DNA from: Bacteroidales bacterium
GTDB lineage: Bacteria; Bacteroidota; Bacteroidia; Bacteroidales; S143-33
DNA length: 8,532 bases
Direction of reading: 5' to 3'
NCBI GenBank assembly: GCA_027083655.1
Contig: JALWNS010000563.1
Coordinates: forward strand, 1-8,532
The notes beneath the pieces are model-generated. The model made no database searches. It saw nothing but the letters and a program-made list of their open reading frames with translations, and was not told where the DNA came from. Position numbers and translations under genes: made by a program. Shown here piece by piece: positions 1-6,147 of the stretch (position 1 is the stretch's first letter; every line of letters begins with the position of its first letter).

Positions 1-1241
1 ATCAAGATTTTGCCATAGATCTCTTACCTCAGGAAGATCTGGTAAATGTCAAATTAGTTGATACCTTCACTGTAGAGTTAAAGACAGAACCTTTCACCCA
101 TATACAAAGTAATGGTAAGGGTTCTGTTTTTTTTGGGTCATATTACGATCCATTATTTGGTTATACTAAAGCTTCTTTTGTAACACAGGTGCAGCAGTTT
201 GGTTATCCCGATTTTAATGATAGTTGCACGGTGGATTCGGTAGTGTTGATAATGCATATAGATCCTGAATTTACTCCTTATGGTAAGCCTTATAATTCGG
301 TACCAGTCTATGTTTATGAAGTTAAGGATACGTTGAGATCTTATTTGAAGTATTATGCAGATGATCCATTTGATGAGTATGCTTCGGATAATCTCCTGGG
401 CCAGGGTAGTTTTTCCCTTTATGAAGGAGGCAATGATTCAATAATGAAGATTTACCTGGATCCGTCTTTTGGTCAACGCCTGGCCGATAGTGTGGATTAC
501 TATTTTTATGATGACAATGCCAATTTTAGCGACAGGTTTTTTGGTTTGGCTATAACGCCAGGTCCTGGATTTTATGATGCTGCAATTTATAGATTTACTT
601 TAAAGATAGACCTTGAAAATAGACAGTTCCAAGATTTATTGCACTCTATGATAGTAATATATTATCATCCGGATACTTTGCCCGATACAACTATGTCTTA
701 CACCCTGTCAATGACCCATGTATCTAATGCACATTTTACATTATTTGAACATGATTATTCTGGTACGCAAATTTTCGATACAACAGTGGATTCTGTTGCA
801 TTTTTGCAGACAGCAGGTACACGGATAAAGATGGAGTTCCCTTATCTTTATACATTAAAGAATCAGGTTGTATACAAGGCAGAATTGATTTTACCACTTG
901 CACCACCGAGCGTGACTTTCGAGACATCATATCCTGCTCCTGAGACTATTTACCTTTTGGCTTTTGATGAAAATGATACGACACAAACACCAATACTTAT
1001 TCAGGATTATCTAAACCAGAGCACGGGAGAATACTATGGAGCACCTCTTATTATCAACCAATACAAGATTAATGTTACACGTATAGTTCAAGCTATGATA
1101 AATTCTGATAGTGTAAGTACATCGTCAACATCGTACTATTTGATGGATTATAATTCAAGCTTACAGTTGTCAAGAGCCGTTATTAATAATGGGCAAAATT
1201 CTGTTCCTGCTAAATTAATTATTACCTTATCTAAATATTAA
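1..1241 (+). CDS. DUF4270 family protein, partial (5' end outside window)
   Basis: The reading frame is open from base 3 to the TAA at 1239-1241, so about 412 residues are visible and the true start lies left of the window. A GTG at 189 is in frame but lies inside continuous, family-like coding sequence and is not a credible start. Visible residues 45-53 (GSYYDPLFG) resemble the conserved 'GSY.DP.FG.t.a.f' signature I associate with DUF4270, a Bacteroidetes family usually annotated as lipoproteins of unknown function. The sequence is rich in Asp, Tyr, Ser and Thr, has no long hydrophobic segment, and looks like beta-rich exported protein. The lipoprotein signal would sit in the missing N-terminus, so export is inferred. 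glmS follows after 11 bp without a terminator, so the two are probably co-transcribed. From memory, DUF4270 next to glmS is common in Bacteroidetes. The family call is fairly safe; the function is unknown. Confidence 0.8.
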   Translation, partial: QDFAIDLLPQEDLVNVKLVDTFTVELKTEPFTHIQSNGKGSVFFGSYYDPLFGYTKASFVTQVQQFGYPDFNDSCTVDSVVLIMHIDPEFTPYGKPYNSVPVYVYEVKDTLRSYLKYYADDPFDEYASDNLLGQGSFSLYEGGNDSIMKIYLDPSFGQRLADSVDYYFYDDNANFSDRFFGLAITPGPGFYDAAIYRFTLKIDLENRQFQDLLHSMIVIYYHPDTLPDTTMSYTLSMTHVSNAHFTLFEHDYSGTQIFDTTVDSVAFLQTAGTRIKMEFPYLYTLKNQVVYKAELILPLAPPSVTFETSYPAPETIYLLAFDENDTTQTPILIQDYLNQSTGEYYGAPLIINQYKINVTRIVQAMINSDSVSTSSTSYYLMDYNSSLQLSRAVINNGQNSVPAKLIITLSKY

Positions 1242-1252
1242 AGAAAAAACTT

Positions 1253-3091
1253 ATGTGTGGAATCGTAGGATATATTGGTGAAAGAAAAGCATTACCCATA
1301 CTTATAAATGGTCTTAAGCGTCTGGAATACAGAGGGTATGACTCTGCTGGTATAGCTATACATGACGGAGAAAAATTACACGTTCATAAGAAGAAAGGTA
1401 AGGTTTCGGATCTTGAGAACTCTCTTAAAGATAAGGATATTAATGGTAATATCGGTATTGGACATACTCGTTGGGCCACACATGGAGAGCCTAACGATGT
1501 TAATGCGCATCCACATGTTTCGCAGAAAGGACATTTTGTCTTGATACACAATGGTATAATAGAAAATTACAAACAGCTTAAGAGTTTCTTAAAAGACAAA
1601 GGGTATGAGTTTAAGTCAGAGACAGATACAGAGGTGTTGGTCAATTTGATAGAATACATGTACCTGGAGGGCAAGACAGACGCGGAGATGGCAGTACGTC
1701 TAGCCCTTTCTGAGGTAATAGGCGCTTATGCCATCGTTGTCATACCAACAGATGAGCCAGATAAGTTAATAGCAGCCCGTAAGAGTAGCCCTCTGGTAAT
1801 AGGACTTGGTAAGGGTGAATATTTTCTTGCTTCTGACGCAACGCCTATTGTTGAATACACGAATCAAGTGGTTTATTTGGATAATGATAATATTGCTATT
1901 TTGAAAAAAGATGAGTTTGTCCTCAAAAATTTGGATAACCAGAAGCTCAGTCCCATTATTCAGAAAATTGATTTTAGCTTGTCTGCCATTGAAAAGAATG
2001 GTTATGACCACTTTATGCTCAAGGAGATTTTCGAACAGCCGGATGCCATACACGATACCATGAGAGGGCGTATATCTACAGATGGTACCATGGTGCGCCT
2101 AGGTGGTATAATGGATGTTACGGATAAGATCTTAAAAGCAGAACGTTTTATAATTGTCGGTTGTGGTACTTCATGGCATGCTGGTCTTGTTGGTGAGTAT
2201 CTTTTGGAGAATTTAGCCCGTATTCCAGTAGAAGTAGAGTATGGATCAGAGTTCCGTTATCGTAATCCTATTATTAAAAAAGATGATATTGTAATTGCCA
2301 TAAGTCAGAGTGGTGAGACAGCCGATACATTAGCCGCTGTGGAGCTGGCAAAACAGTATGATGCCACAGTGCTTGGTATATGTAATGTTGTGGGATCGAG
2401 TATTGCCCGTGAGACGCATGCAGGTGTGTATACACATGCTGGCCCTGAGATTGGTGTTGCTTCTACCAAGGCTTTTACTGCACAGGTCACAGTGCTAACA
2501 ATGCTATCCCTGATGCTTAGCCAGGAAAAGGGAACATTGCCTTATAGTGAATTCAAAAAGTTGGTCAAAGAATTGCAAGATATACCAGAAAAAATAGCCA
2601 AGGTACTTGAACAGAACGATTATATCCGGGACCTGGCAGATATGTACAAAGATGCAACGAACTTCCTTTACCTTGGCCGTGGATATTTATATCCTGTTGC
2701 CCTGGAGGGCGCATTAAAGCTCAAGGAAATTTCATATATACATGCCGAAGGTTACCCTGCTGCAGAGATGAAGCATGGGCCTATTGCTTTGATTGATGAG
2801 AATATGCCTGTTGTATTTCTGGCTACAAAGGATAAAATTTATGAGAAGGTCCTGAATAACATTGAAGAAGTAAAATCCCGTGGAGGACGTGTAATTGCAA
2901 TAGCTACAGAAGGTGATGAAACAATCAGAAAAATGGTGGATCATATAATAGAAGTGCCACAGGTACCAGAACCATTAGCTCCTTTAGTTACAGTTGTACC
3001 GTTGCAGCTGCTTGCATATCACGCTGCAGTCTTGCGTGGAAATAATGTGGACCAGCCTCGAAATCTGGCTAAATCTGTTACAGTCGAGTAG
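1253..3091 (+). CDS. glmS: Glutamine--fructose-6-phosphate aminotransferase (isomerizing)
   Basis: GlmS converts fructose-6-phosphate and glutamine to glucosamine-6-phosphate and glutamate in the cytoplasm, the committed step to UDP-GlcNAc for peptidoglycan and outer-membrane glycans. The 612 residues match the usual full length (about 600-615). The N-terminal glutaminase domain (about 1-240) starts MCGIVGYIG with the nucleophile Cys2, and has HTRWATHG at 71-78 and HNGIIENY at 99-106. Two SIS sugar-isomerase domains follow, with GCGTS at 303-307, SQSGETADT at 351-359 and GPEIGVASTKAF at 397-408. By alignment to E. coli GlmS from memory, K489, E492 and H508 fall at the isomerase catalytic positions, and the C-terminus (DQPRNLAKSVTVE) carries the ring-opening Lys607. 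The start is fixed by Cys2. The leader is A-rich with no Shine-Dalgarno, and the 11-bp gap leaves no room for a glmS ribozyme. Nothing essential is missing. Confidence 0.98.
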   Translation: MCGIVGYIGERKALPILINGLKRLEYRGYDSAGIAIHDGEKLHVHKKKGKVSDLENSLKDKDINGNIGIGHTRWATHGEPNDVNAHPHVSQKGHFVLIHNGIIENYKQLKSFLKDKGYEFKSETDTEVLVNLIEYMYLEGKTDAEMAVRLALSEVIGAYAIVVIPTDEPDKLIAARKSSPLVIGLGKGEYFLASDATPIVEYTNQVVYLDNDNIAILKKDEFVLKNLDNQKLSPIIQKIDFSLSAIEKNGYDHFMLKEIFEQPDAIHDTMRGRISTDGTMVRLGGIMDVTDKILKAERFIIVGCGTSWHAGLVGEYLLENLARIPVEVEYGSEFRYRNPIIKKDDIVIAISQSGETADTLAAVELAKQYDATVLGICNVVGSSIARETHAGVYTHAGPEIGVASTKAFTAQVTVLTMLSLMLSQEKGTLPYSEFKKLVKELQDIPEKIAKVLEQNDYIRDLADMYKDATNFLYLGRGYLYPVALEGALKLKEISYIHAEGYPAAEMKHGPIALIDENMPVVFLATKDKIYEKVLNNIEEVKSRGGRVIAIATEGDETIRKMVDHIIEVPQVPEPLAPLVTVVPLQLLAYHAAVLRGNNVDQPRNLAKSVTVE

Positions 3092-3122
3092 AATTGACGT
3101 GCGTTTGACTAAAATATTTTTT

Positions 3123-3159
3123 AGCCCTCTCATGCCGCCTGGGCATGAGAGGGCTTTTT
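3123..3159 (+). terminator. Intrinsic terminator after glmS
   Basis: A perfect 14-bp stem (agccctctcatgcc at 3123-3136 pairing with ggcatgagagggct at 3142-3155) with a 5-nt loop (gcctg) is followed by a T-run (3155-3159, the first T also closing the stem). It lies 31 bp after the glmS stop and is oriented to end the glmS transcript. The opposite strand has no U-run directly after the stem, so it does not look bidirectional. manA begins only 23 bp past the T-run. Confidence 0.93.
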
Positions 3160-3182
3160 AAACATAATGAAAACTGTTAACT

Positions 3183-4232
3183 ATGAAAGTACACAACTTA
3201 TATCCGCTCCAGTTTAAGCCTATTTATGTGGAAAAAGTGTGGGGTGACAACCGTCTTTATTCCGTGCTTGGCAAGGATTGTAATCCTTCACGCCCGATAG
3301 GGGAGAGCTGGGAAATTTCGGCAGTGGAGGATTATGTTTCTGTCGTTGACAATGGCTTCTTACAAGGAAATAATCTGCAAGATATTGTCGAGATTTACAT
3401 GGCAGACCTGGTAGGTGACCGTGTCTATCTTAAGTATGGTATTGAGTTCCCGTTGTTGATAAAATATATTGATGCTAATGATGTTTTGTCTGTGCAGGTT
3501 CATCCAGATGACCAGGTGGCCAGGTTCCGTCATCATGCATACGGCAAGACAGAGATGTGGTATGTCATACATGCAGAACCAGATGCAGAGCTAATAATGG
3601 GTTGGAAGCATGATATGGACCGGGATACTTTGCTCAAGAGCCTGGACGATGGCACAATCGCAGAGCATCTTAATTATGTAAAAGTCAAGCCTGGGGATGT
3701 TTTCTTTATACCGCCAGGACGTGTTCATGCCCTGGGTAAAGGGATTGTGGTAGCAGAGATACAGCAAACTTCCGATATTACTTACCGCTTGTATGACTGG
3801 GGACGTGTGGGCCTGGATGGCAAGCCCCGCGAGCTACATGTGGACCTAGCCCTGGATGTGATTGATTATAAGGCCTATGACAGGTATAAGCAGGATTATA
3901 CACCAGAGTTGAACAAAACTGTGCCTCTAGTTAGTTGTGATTATTTTACTACGAATGTTATTGAGTTTGACCAGATTGTGAACAAGAATTACATGTCCTT
4001 GGACTCGTTTGTTATTTATATGGTAATTGAGGGAAGCTTTGCCCTGGAGTATTACAAGCGCGAAAGAATGGATTTGTACAAAGGCCAGACCGTTCTGCTG
4101 CCTGCCGAATTTGATGAAGTTCGTCTTTTACCTTATGAAAAAAGTAAAGTCCTTGAAATCTATGTAGAAAACATTGATTTAAACATGCAAAACACCATTG
4201 ATAGCTTCTTTGGCGAGGGTAGAATTGTATAA
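3183..4232 (+). CDS. manA: Mannose-6-phosphate isomerase, type I (cupin, zinc-dependent)
   Basis: ManA interconverts fructose-6-phosphate and mannose-6-phosphate in the cytoplasm, either feeding GDP-mannose (and GDP-fucose) synthesis or admitting mannose to glycolysis. The zinc ligands expected for type I isomerases are visible: Gln105 and His107 in VQVHPDD (104-110), Glu124 in GKTEMWYVI, and His182 in PPGRVHALG. Other family hallmarks are VWGDNRL near the start, ESWEIS at 41-46, the KYIDAND strand before the zinc site, and DITYRLYDW at 198-206 with the expected active-site Arg202. At 349 residues it is the short bacterial form, complete at both ends. The ATG at 3183 fits the family N-terminus; an ATG at 3167 is in another frame and stops after 16 codons. 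There is no Shine-Dalgarno and no promoter between the glmS terminator and this start, so expression probably depends on terminator readthrough or a promoter I cannot recognise. Mannose versus another aldose is a family-level inference. Confidence 0.95.
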   Translation: MKVHNLYPLQFKPIYVEKVWGDNRLYSVLGKDCNPSRPIGESWEISAVEDYVSVVDNGFLQGNNLQDIVEIYMADLVGDRVYLKYGIEFPLLIKYIDANDVLSVQVHPDDQVARFRHHAYGKTEMWYVIHAEPDAELIMGWKHDMDRDTLLKSLDDGTIAEHLNYVKVKPGDVFFIPPGRVHALGKGIVVAEIQQTSDITYRLYDWGRVGLDGKPRELHVDLALDVIDYKAYDRYKQDYTPELNKTVPLVSCDYFTTNVIEFDQIVNKNYMSLDSFVIYMVIEGSFALEYYKRERMDLYKGQTVLLPAEFDEVRLLPYEKSKVLEIYVENIDLNMQNTIDSFFGEGRIV

Positions 4233-4248
4233 AAAAACGTTAAAGGGC

Positions 4249-4279
4249 TTTGGAAATTTTTCTCCAAATTCTATCTTTG
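4249..4279 (+). promoter_or_regulatory. Bacteroidetes-type promoter for tRNA-Glu
   Basis: A -33 box TTTG (4249-4252) and a -7 box TATCTTTG (4272-4279, exact to TAnnTTTG) are separated by 19 bp, which matches the consensus for the Bacteroidetes primary sigma factor. The start of transcription would fall at about 4283-4287, leaving a leader of roughly 11-15 nt before the tRNA. The promoter begins 16 bp after the manA stop. Confidence 0.85.
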
Positions 4280-4297
4280 CATTGCAATTTTTCGGAC

Positions 4298-4373
4298 GCC
4301 CGGTTCGTCTAGTGGTTAGGACGCCAGGTTTTCAACCTGGAGGTCACGGGTTCAAGTCCCGTACCGGGTGCCA
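4298..4373 (+). tRNA. tRNA-Glu (anticodon TTC, CCA encoded)
   Basis: A complete 76-nt cloverleaf can be drawn. The acceptor stem is GCCCGGT (4298-4304) with ACCGGGT (4363-4369). The D arm is GTCT (4307-4310) with GGAC (4319-4322). The anticodon stem is CCAGG (4324-4328) with CCTGG (4336-4340), holding the loop TTTTCAA and anticodon TTC at 4331-4333. The variable region is AGGTC, and the T arm is ACGGG/CCCGT around TTCAAGT. Discriminator G4370 is followed by encoded CCA (4371-4373). The TTCGTCTAG segment across positions 7-15 is typical of bacterial tRNA-Glu. It reads GAA and, after U34 modification, GAG. The outermost acceptor pair is a G1-U72 wobble; plastid tRNA-Glu has the same pair as far as I recall. 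The gene has its own promoter upstream and a terminator abutting its 3' end. Confidence 0.97.
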
Positions 4374-4401
4374 GCCCGGCCGCAAGGTCGGGCATTTTTT
4401 T
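4374..4401 (+). terminator. Intrinsic terminator abutting tRNA-Glu
   Basis: An 8-bp GC-rich stem (gcccggcc at 4374-4381 with ggtcgggc at 4386-4393, one G-T wobble) is capped by a GCAA (GNRA-type) tetraloop. One A (4394) separates it from seven T residues (4395-4401). The stem starts on the base after the tRNA's CCA, so the hairpin also defines the trailer that 3' processing enzymes must remove. It ends 11 bp before the start codon of the next gene. Confidence 0.92.
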
Positions 4402-4408
4402 ATTTTTG
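4401..4408 (+). promoter_or_regulatory. Possible -7 box in the tRNA terminator T-run
   Basis: TATTTTTG matches the Bacteroidetes -7 consensus TAnnTTTG exactly and ends 4 bp before the ATG at 4413. Transcription from it would start about at that ATG and give a leaderless message. No TTTG or TTG lies at the expected -33 distance; that stretch is the terminator stem. The T-run makes a chance match likely, so this is only a candidate. Confidence 0.25.
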
Positions 4409-4412
4409 TTGC

Positions 4413-5495
4413 ATGATTGTGTTGTGGTACATAACTTTGTTTGTATTTGTTATTTATGCCTGCCTTGTGCTTTACTTTTTTATTGGCGTTCTCCGGTTGC
4501 CACAGTATAGTACTTCCCTGGATAAAAATGTTAAAGTGTCTGTTGTCGTTGCTATGAGAAACGAGGAGGGCAATGCCGTGCCTTTGCTCAAGTCCTTGTT
4601 GTCCCAGGATTGGCAGGTTTATGAAGTGATAATTGTTGATGATTATTCAACGGACAATACGTGGGCTGTTTTGCAATCTTTTGCTAGTGATAAGGTTAGG
4701 GTTGTACGGAACACTTTGCCACAGGGGAAAAAATTTGCTCTTTCTGTGGGCATAAGGCAAGCCCAGAGCGATTATATTCTCGTGACAGACGCAGATTGCC
4801 TGTTGCCCAGGTCCTGGATACGTGGGATGGCTGGTGCAATGATTGGCACGGGGGCACAGCTGGTGCTTGGCAATGTAATGATTAGCTACAAAAGGTTATT
4901 GTCGTGGCAGGCACTGGAGAGCCTGGAGTTTGCTTCCCTGCTTGCATCTGGTCTGGGTAGTGCAGGTCAGGGTAAACCTTTTATGGCTAATGGAGCAAAT
5001 ATTGGATTTGTGCGTAGTCTATGGCAGGAGGCTAATATCCACATAGACCATCCTTCGGGCGATGATGTGTTTCTGTTGCACGAGGCCAGGCGCATGGGAA
5101 GGAAGATTATTGTTCAGGCCAGTATGGGTGCTACAGTATGGACAAAGGCACAAGGCAGTTTGAGACGGTTCTTTAACCAGAGAATAAGGTGGGCTTCTAA
5201 GGCCGGCCAATACACTGACCATTGGGCACAAGCCGTGGCAATGGTTGTTTTCATAACAAATTTTTTGCTCCTGGTATGGATGGCAGTAGGTGTAAGACAA
5301 TTCTTAGTATTATACGGCATCAAAGCAATGGTTGATTTTTTACTATTGTGGGCTTACCTGGGGCGTTATGGGCACAAAAAACTTCTAATATGGTTTTTGG
5401 TTGAGGAAATTTTATATATCTTTTATGCCGTAAGCATTGGTGTATTATCGCAGTTTATAGGTTTTGAATGGAAAGGCAGGAAGTACAGAAAATAA
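4413..5495 (+). CDS. Membrane-bound family 2 glycosyltransferase
   Basis: A 360-residue GT-A fold glycosyltransferase that transfers a sugar from an activated donor on the cytoplasmic face of the inner membrane. An N-terminal hydrophobic helix (about 2-28) is followed by the GT2 domain: VSVVVAMRNEE at 42-52, VDD at 75-77, the metal-binding DAD at 126-128, SGDD at 215-218 and QRIRW at 256-260. About three more hydrophobic segments (roughly 275-315 and 324-348) end the protein. The QxxRW-type motif is shared with polymer- or lipid-modifying GT2 enzymes, but at this size and with few helices I cannot name a substrate. In-frame codons extend back to a GTG at 4368, but that lies inside the tRNA and terminator, so the ATG at 4413 is chosen. 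The last 28 nt overlap mnmD. No clear promoter of its own is seen; readthrough from the tRNA promoter is plausible. Confidence 0.88.
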   Translation: MIVLWYITLFVFVIYACLVLYFFIGVLRLPQYSTSLDKNVKVSVVVAMRNEEGNAVPLLKSLLSQDWQVYEVIIVDDYSTDNTWAVLQSFASDKVRVVRNTLPQGKKFALSVGIRQAQSDYILVTDADCLLPRSWIRGMAGAMIGTGAQLVLGNVMISYKRLLSWQALESLEFASLLASGLGSAGQGKPFMANGANIGFVRSLWQEANIHIDHPSGDDVFLLHEARRMGRKIIVQASMGATVWTKAQGSLRRFFNQRIRWASKAGQYTDHWAQAVAMVVFITNFLLLVWMAVGVRQFLVLYGIKAMVDFLLLWAYLGRYGHKKLLIWFLVEEILYIFYAVSIGVLSQFIGFEWKGRKYRK

Positions 5496-6142
5496 AGTTA
5501 GTGCCCACTGGGGACGGCACGAGTACATTATTTAACCAGAACCTTGGGGAGCATTACCACTCTGTCAGAGGTAGCTATACAGAAAGTATGCACGTATATA
5601 TCAATGCAGGATTACGCAGTCTTTCCTTGAAGCAATTAACTGTTTTAGAAGTAGGTTTTGGTAGCGGGCTAAATGCTTTGCTAGCGTTGATTGAATCTTT
5701 GACACGTGGAATAAAAATTCATTATTTAACAATAGAAAAATATCCAGTGCCGCAGGAGCTGTGGACGGGATTTAGCTTACCTGCTGAGATTGAGCAATAC
5801 AGGGAATATTTTTTAACTTTGCACAGCGCACCCTGGGATGAGGATGTGCAGATAACCGGGGATTTTGTTTTGCACAAGATACTCGGGGACTGGACACAAT
5901 ACGAGCTGAAGCACAGTATAGACCTTGTTTTTTATGATGCTTTTTCTTATGATAAGCAGCCAGAGATGTGGGCGCAGGAAAGGTTTGAGATGATTTACAG
6001 GCAGATGAGGCCAGGAGGAGTAGTCACAACCTATGCAGCCAAGGGTGTAATAAAAAATAATTTGCGTCATGCAGGGTTCAGTGTTGAGCGTTTGCCTGGA
6101 GCGCCAGGAAAGAGGCACATGGTTAGAGCTATAAAAAAATAA
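5468..6142 (+). CDS. mnmD: tRNA (5-methylaminomethyl-2-thiouridine)(34)-methyltransferase MnmD
   Basis: This SAM-dependent enzyme methylates nm5(s2)U34 to mnm5(s2)U34 in tRNAs for Glu, Lys and Gln, the last step of the wobble-uridine pathway begun by MnmE/MnmG. The 224 residues match the methyltransferase half of E. coli MnmC without the FAD oxidase half, as in the stand-alone forms called MnmD. Signatures in order are TGDGTSTLF (14-22), EHYHS (28-32), ESMHVYINAGL (39-49), the SAM-binding EVGFGSGLNALLAL (61-74), the DAFSYDKQPEMW segment (157-168), and the C-terminal YAAKGVIKNNLRHAGF and LPGAPGKRHMVRA (209-221). The ATG at 5468 keeps the strand before the DGT motif; a GTG at 5501, just after the upstream stop, is a possible alternative. 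The 28-nt overlap with the GT2 gene suggests translational coupling. A tRNA-Glu(UUC) gene, an expected substrate, lies 1.1 kb upstream. Lacking an oxidase domain, the pathway may enter only through the ammonium branch, unless an oxidase is encoded elsewhere. Confidence 0.93.
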   Translation: MERQEVQKIKLVPTGDGTSTLFNQNLGEHYHSVRGSYTESMHVYINAGLRSLSLKQLTVLEVGFGSGLNALLALIESLTRGIKIHYLTIEKYPVPQELWTGFSLPAEIEQYREYFLTLHSAPWDEDVQITGDFVLHKILGDWTQYELKHSIDLVFYDAFSYDKQPEMWAQERFEMIYRQMRPGGVVTTYAAKGVIKNNLRHAGFSVERLPGAPGKRHMVRAIKK

Positions 6143-6147
6143 CACAC

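Noticed and set aside
1242..1252. glmS ribozyme or riboswitch upstream of glmS
   Set aside because: Only 11 nt separate the stop of the preceding gene from the glmS ATG; no room for the roughly 150-nt ribozyme, and it is known mainly from Firmicutes.
1766..2053. 95-codon minus-strand frame inside glmS
   Set aside because: Shadow of the glmS coding frame; glmS is intact with all its motifs.
3094..3122. Promoter-like TTG, 18 bp, TATTTTTT before the glmS terminator
   Set aside because: The -7 box lacks the final G and the transcript would enter the terminator at once; too weak to annotate as a promoter.
3167..3217. 16-codon upstream ORF ahead of and overlapping the manA start
   Set aside because: Short, no distinctive peptide such as a run of one amino acid, and no alternative hairpin to suggest leader-peptide control; likely chance.
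4298..4401. tRNA-Glu as an integration site for a mobile island covering the downstream genes
   Set aside because: No integrase gene and no direct repeat of the tRNA 3' end are seen downstream, and the following genes look like resident coding sequence.
4368..4412. N-terminal extension of the GT2 protein from a GTG at 4368
   Set aside because: The 15 extra codons lie in the tRNA 3' end and the terminator hairpin; the ATG at 4413 gives a normal membrane-helix start.
4198..4416. 72-codon + strand frame running from the end of manA through the tRNA
   Set aside because: It spans the tRNA-Glu gene and its promoter and terminator; the apparent protein is a translation of RNA-gene sequence.
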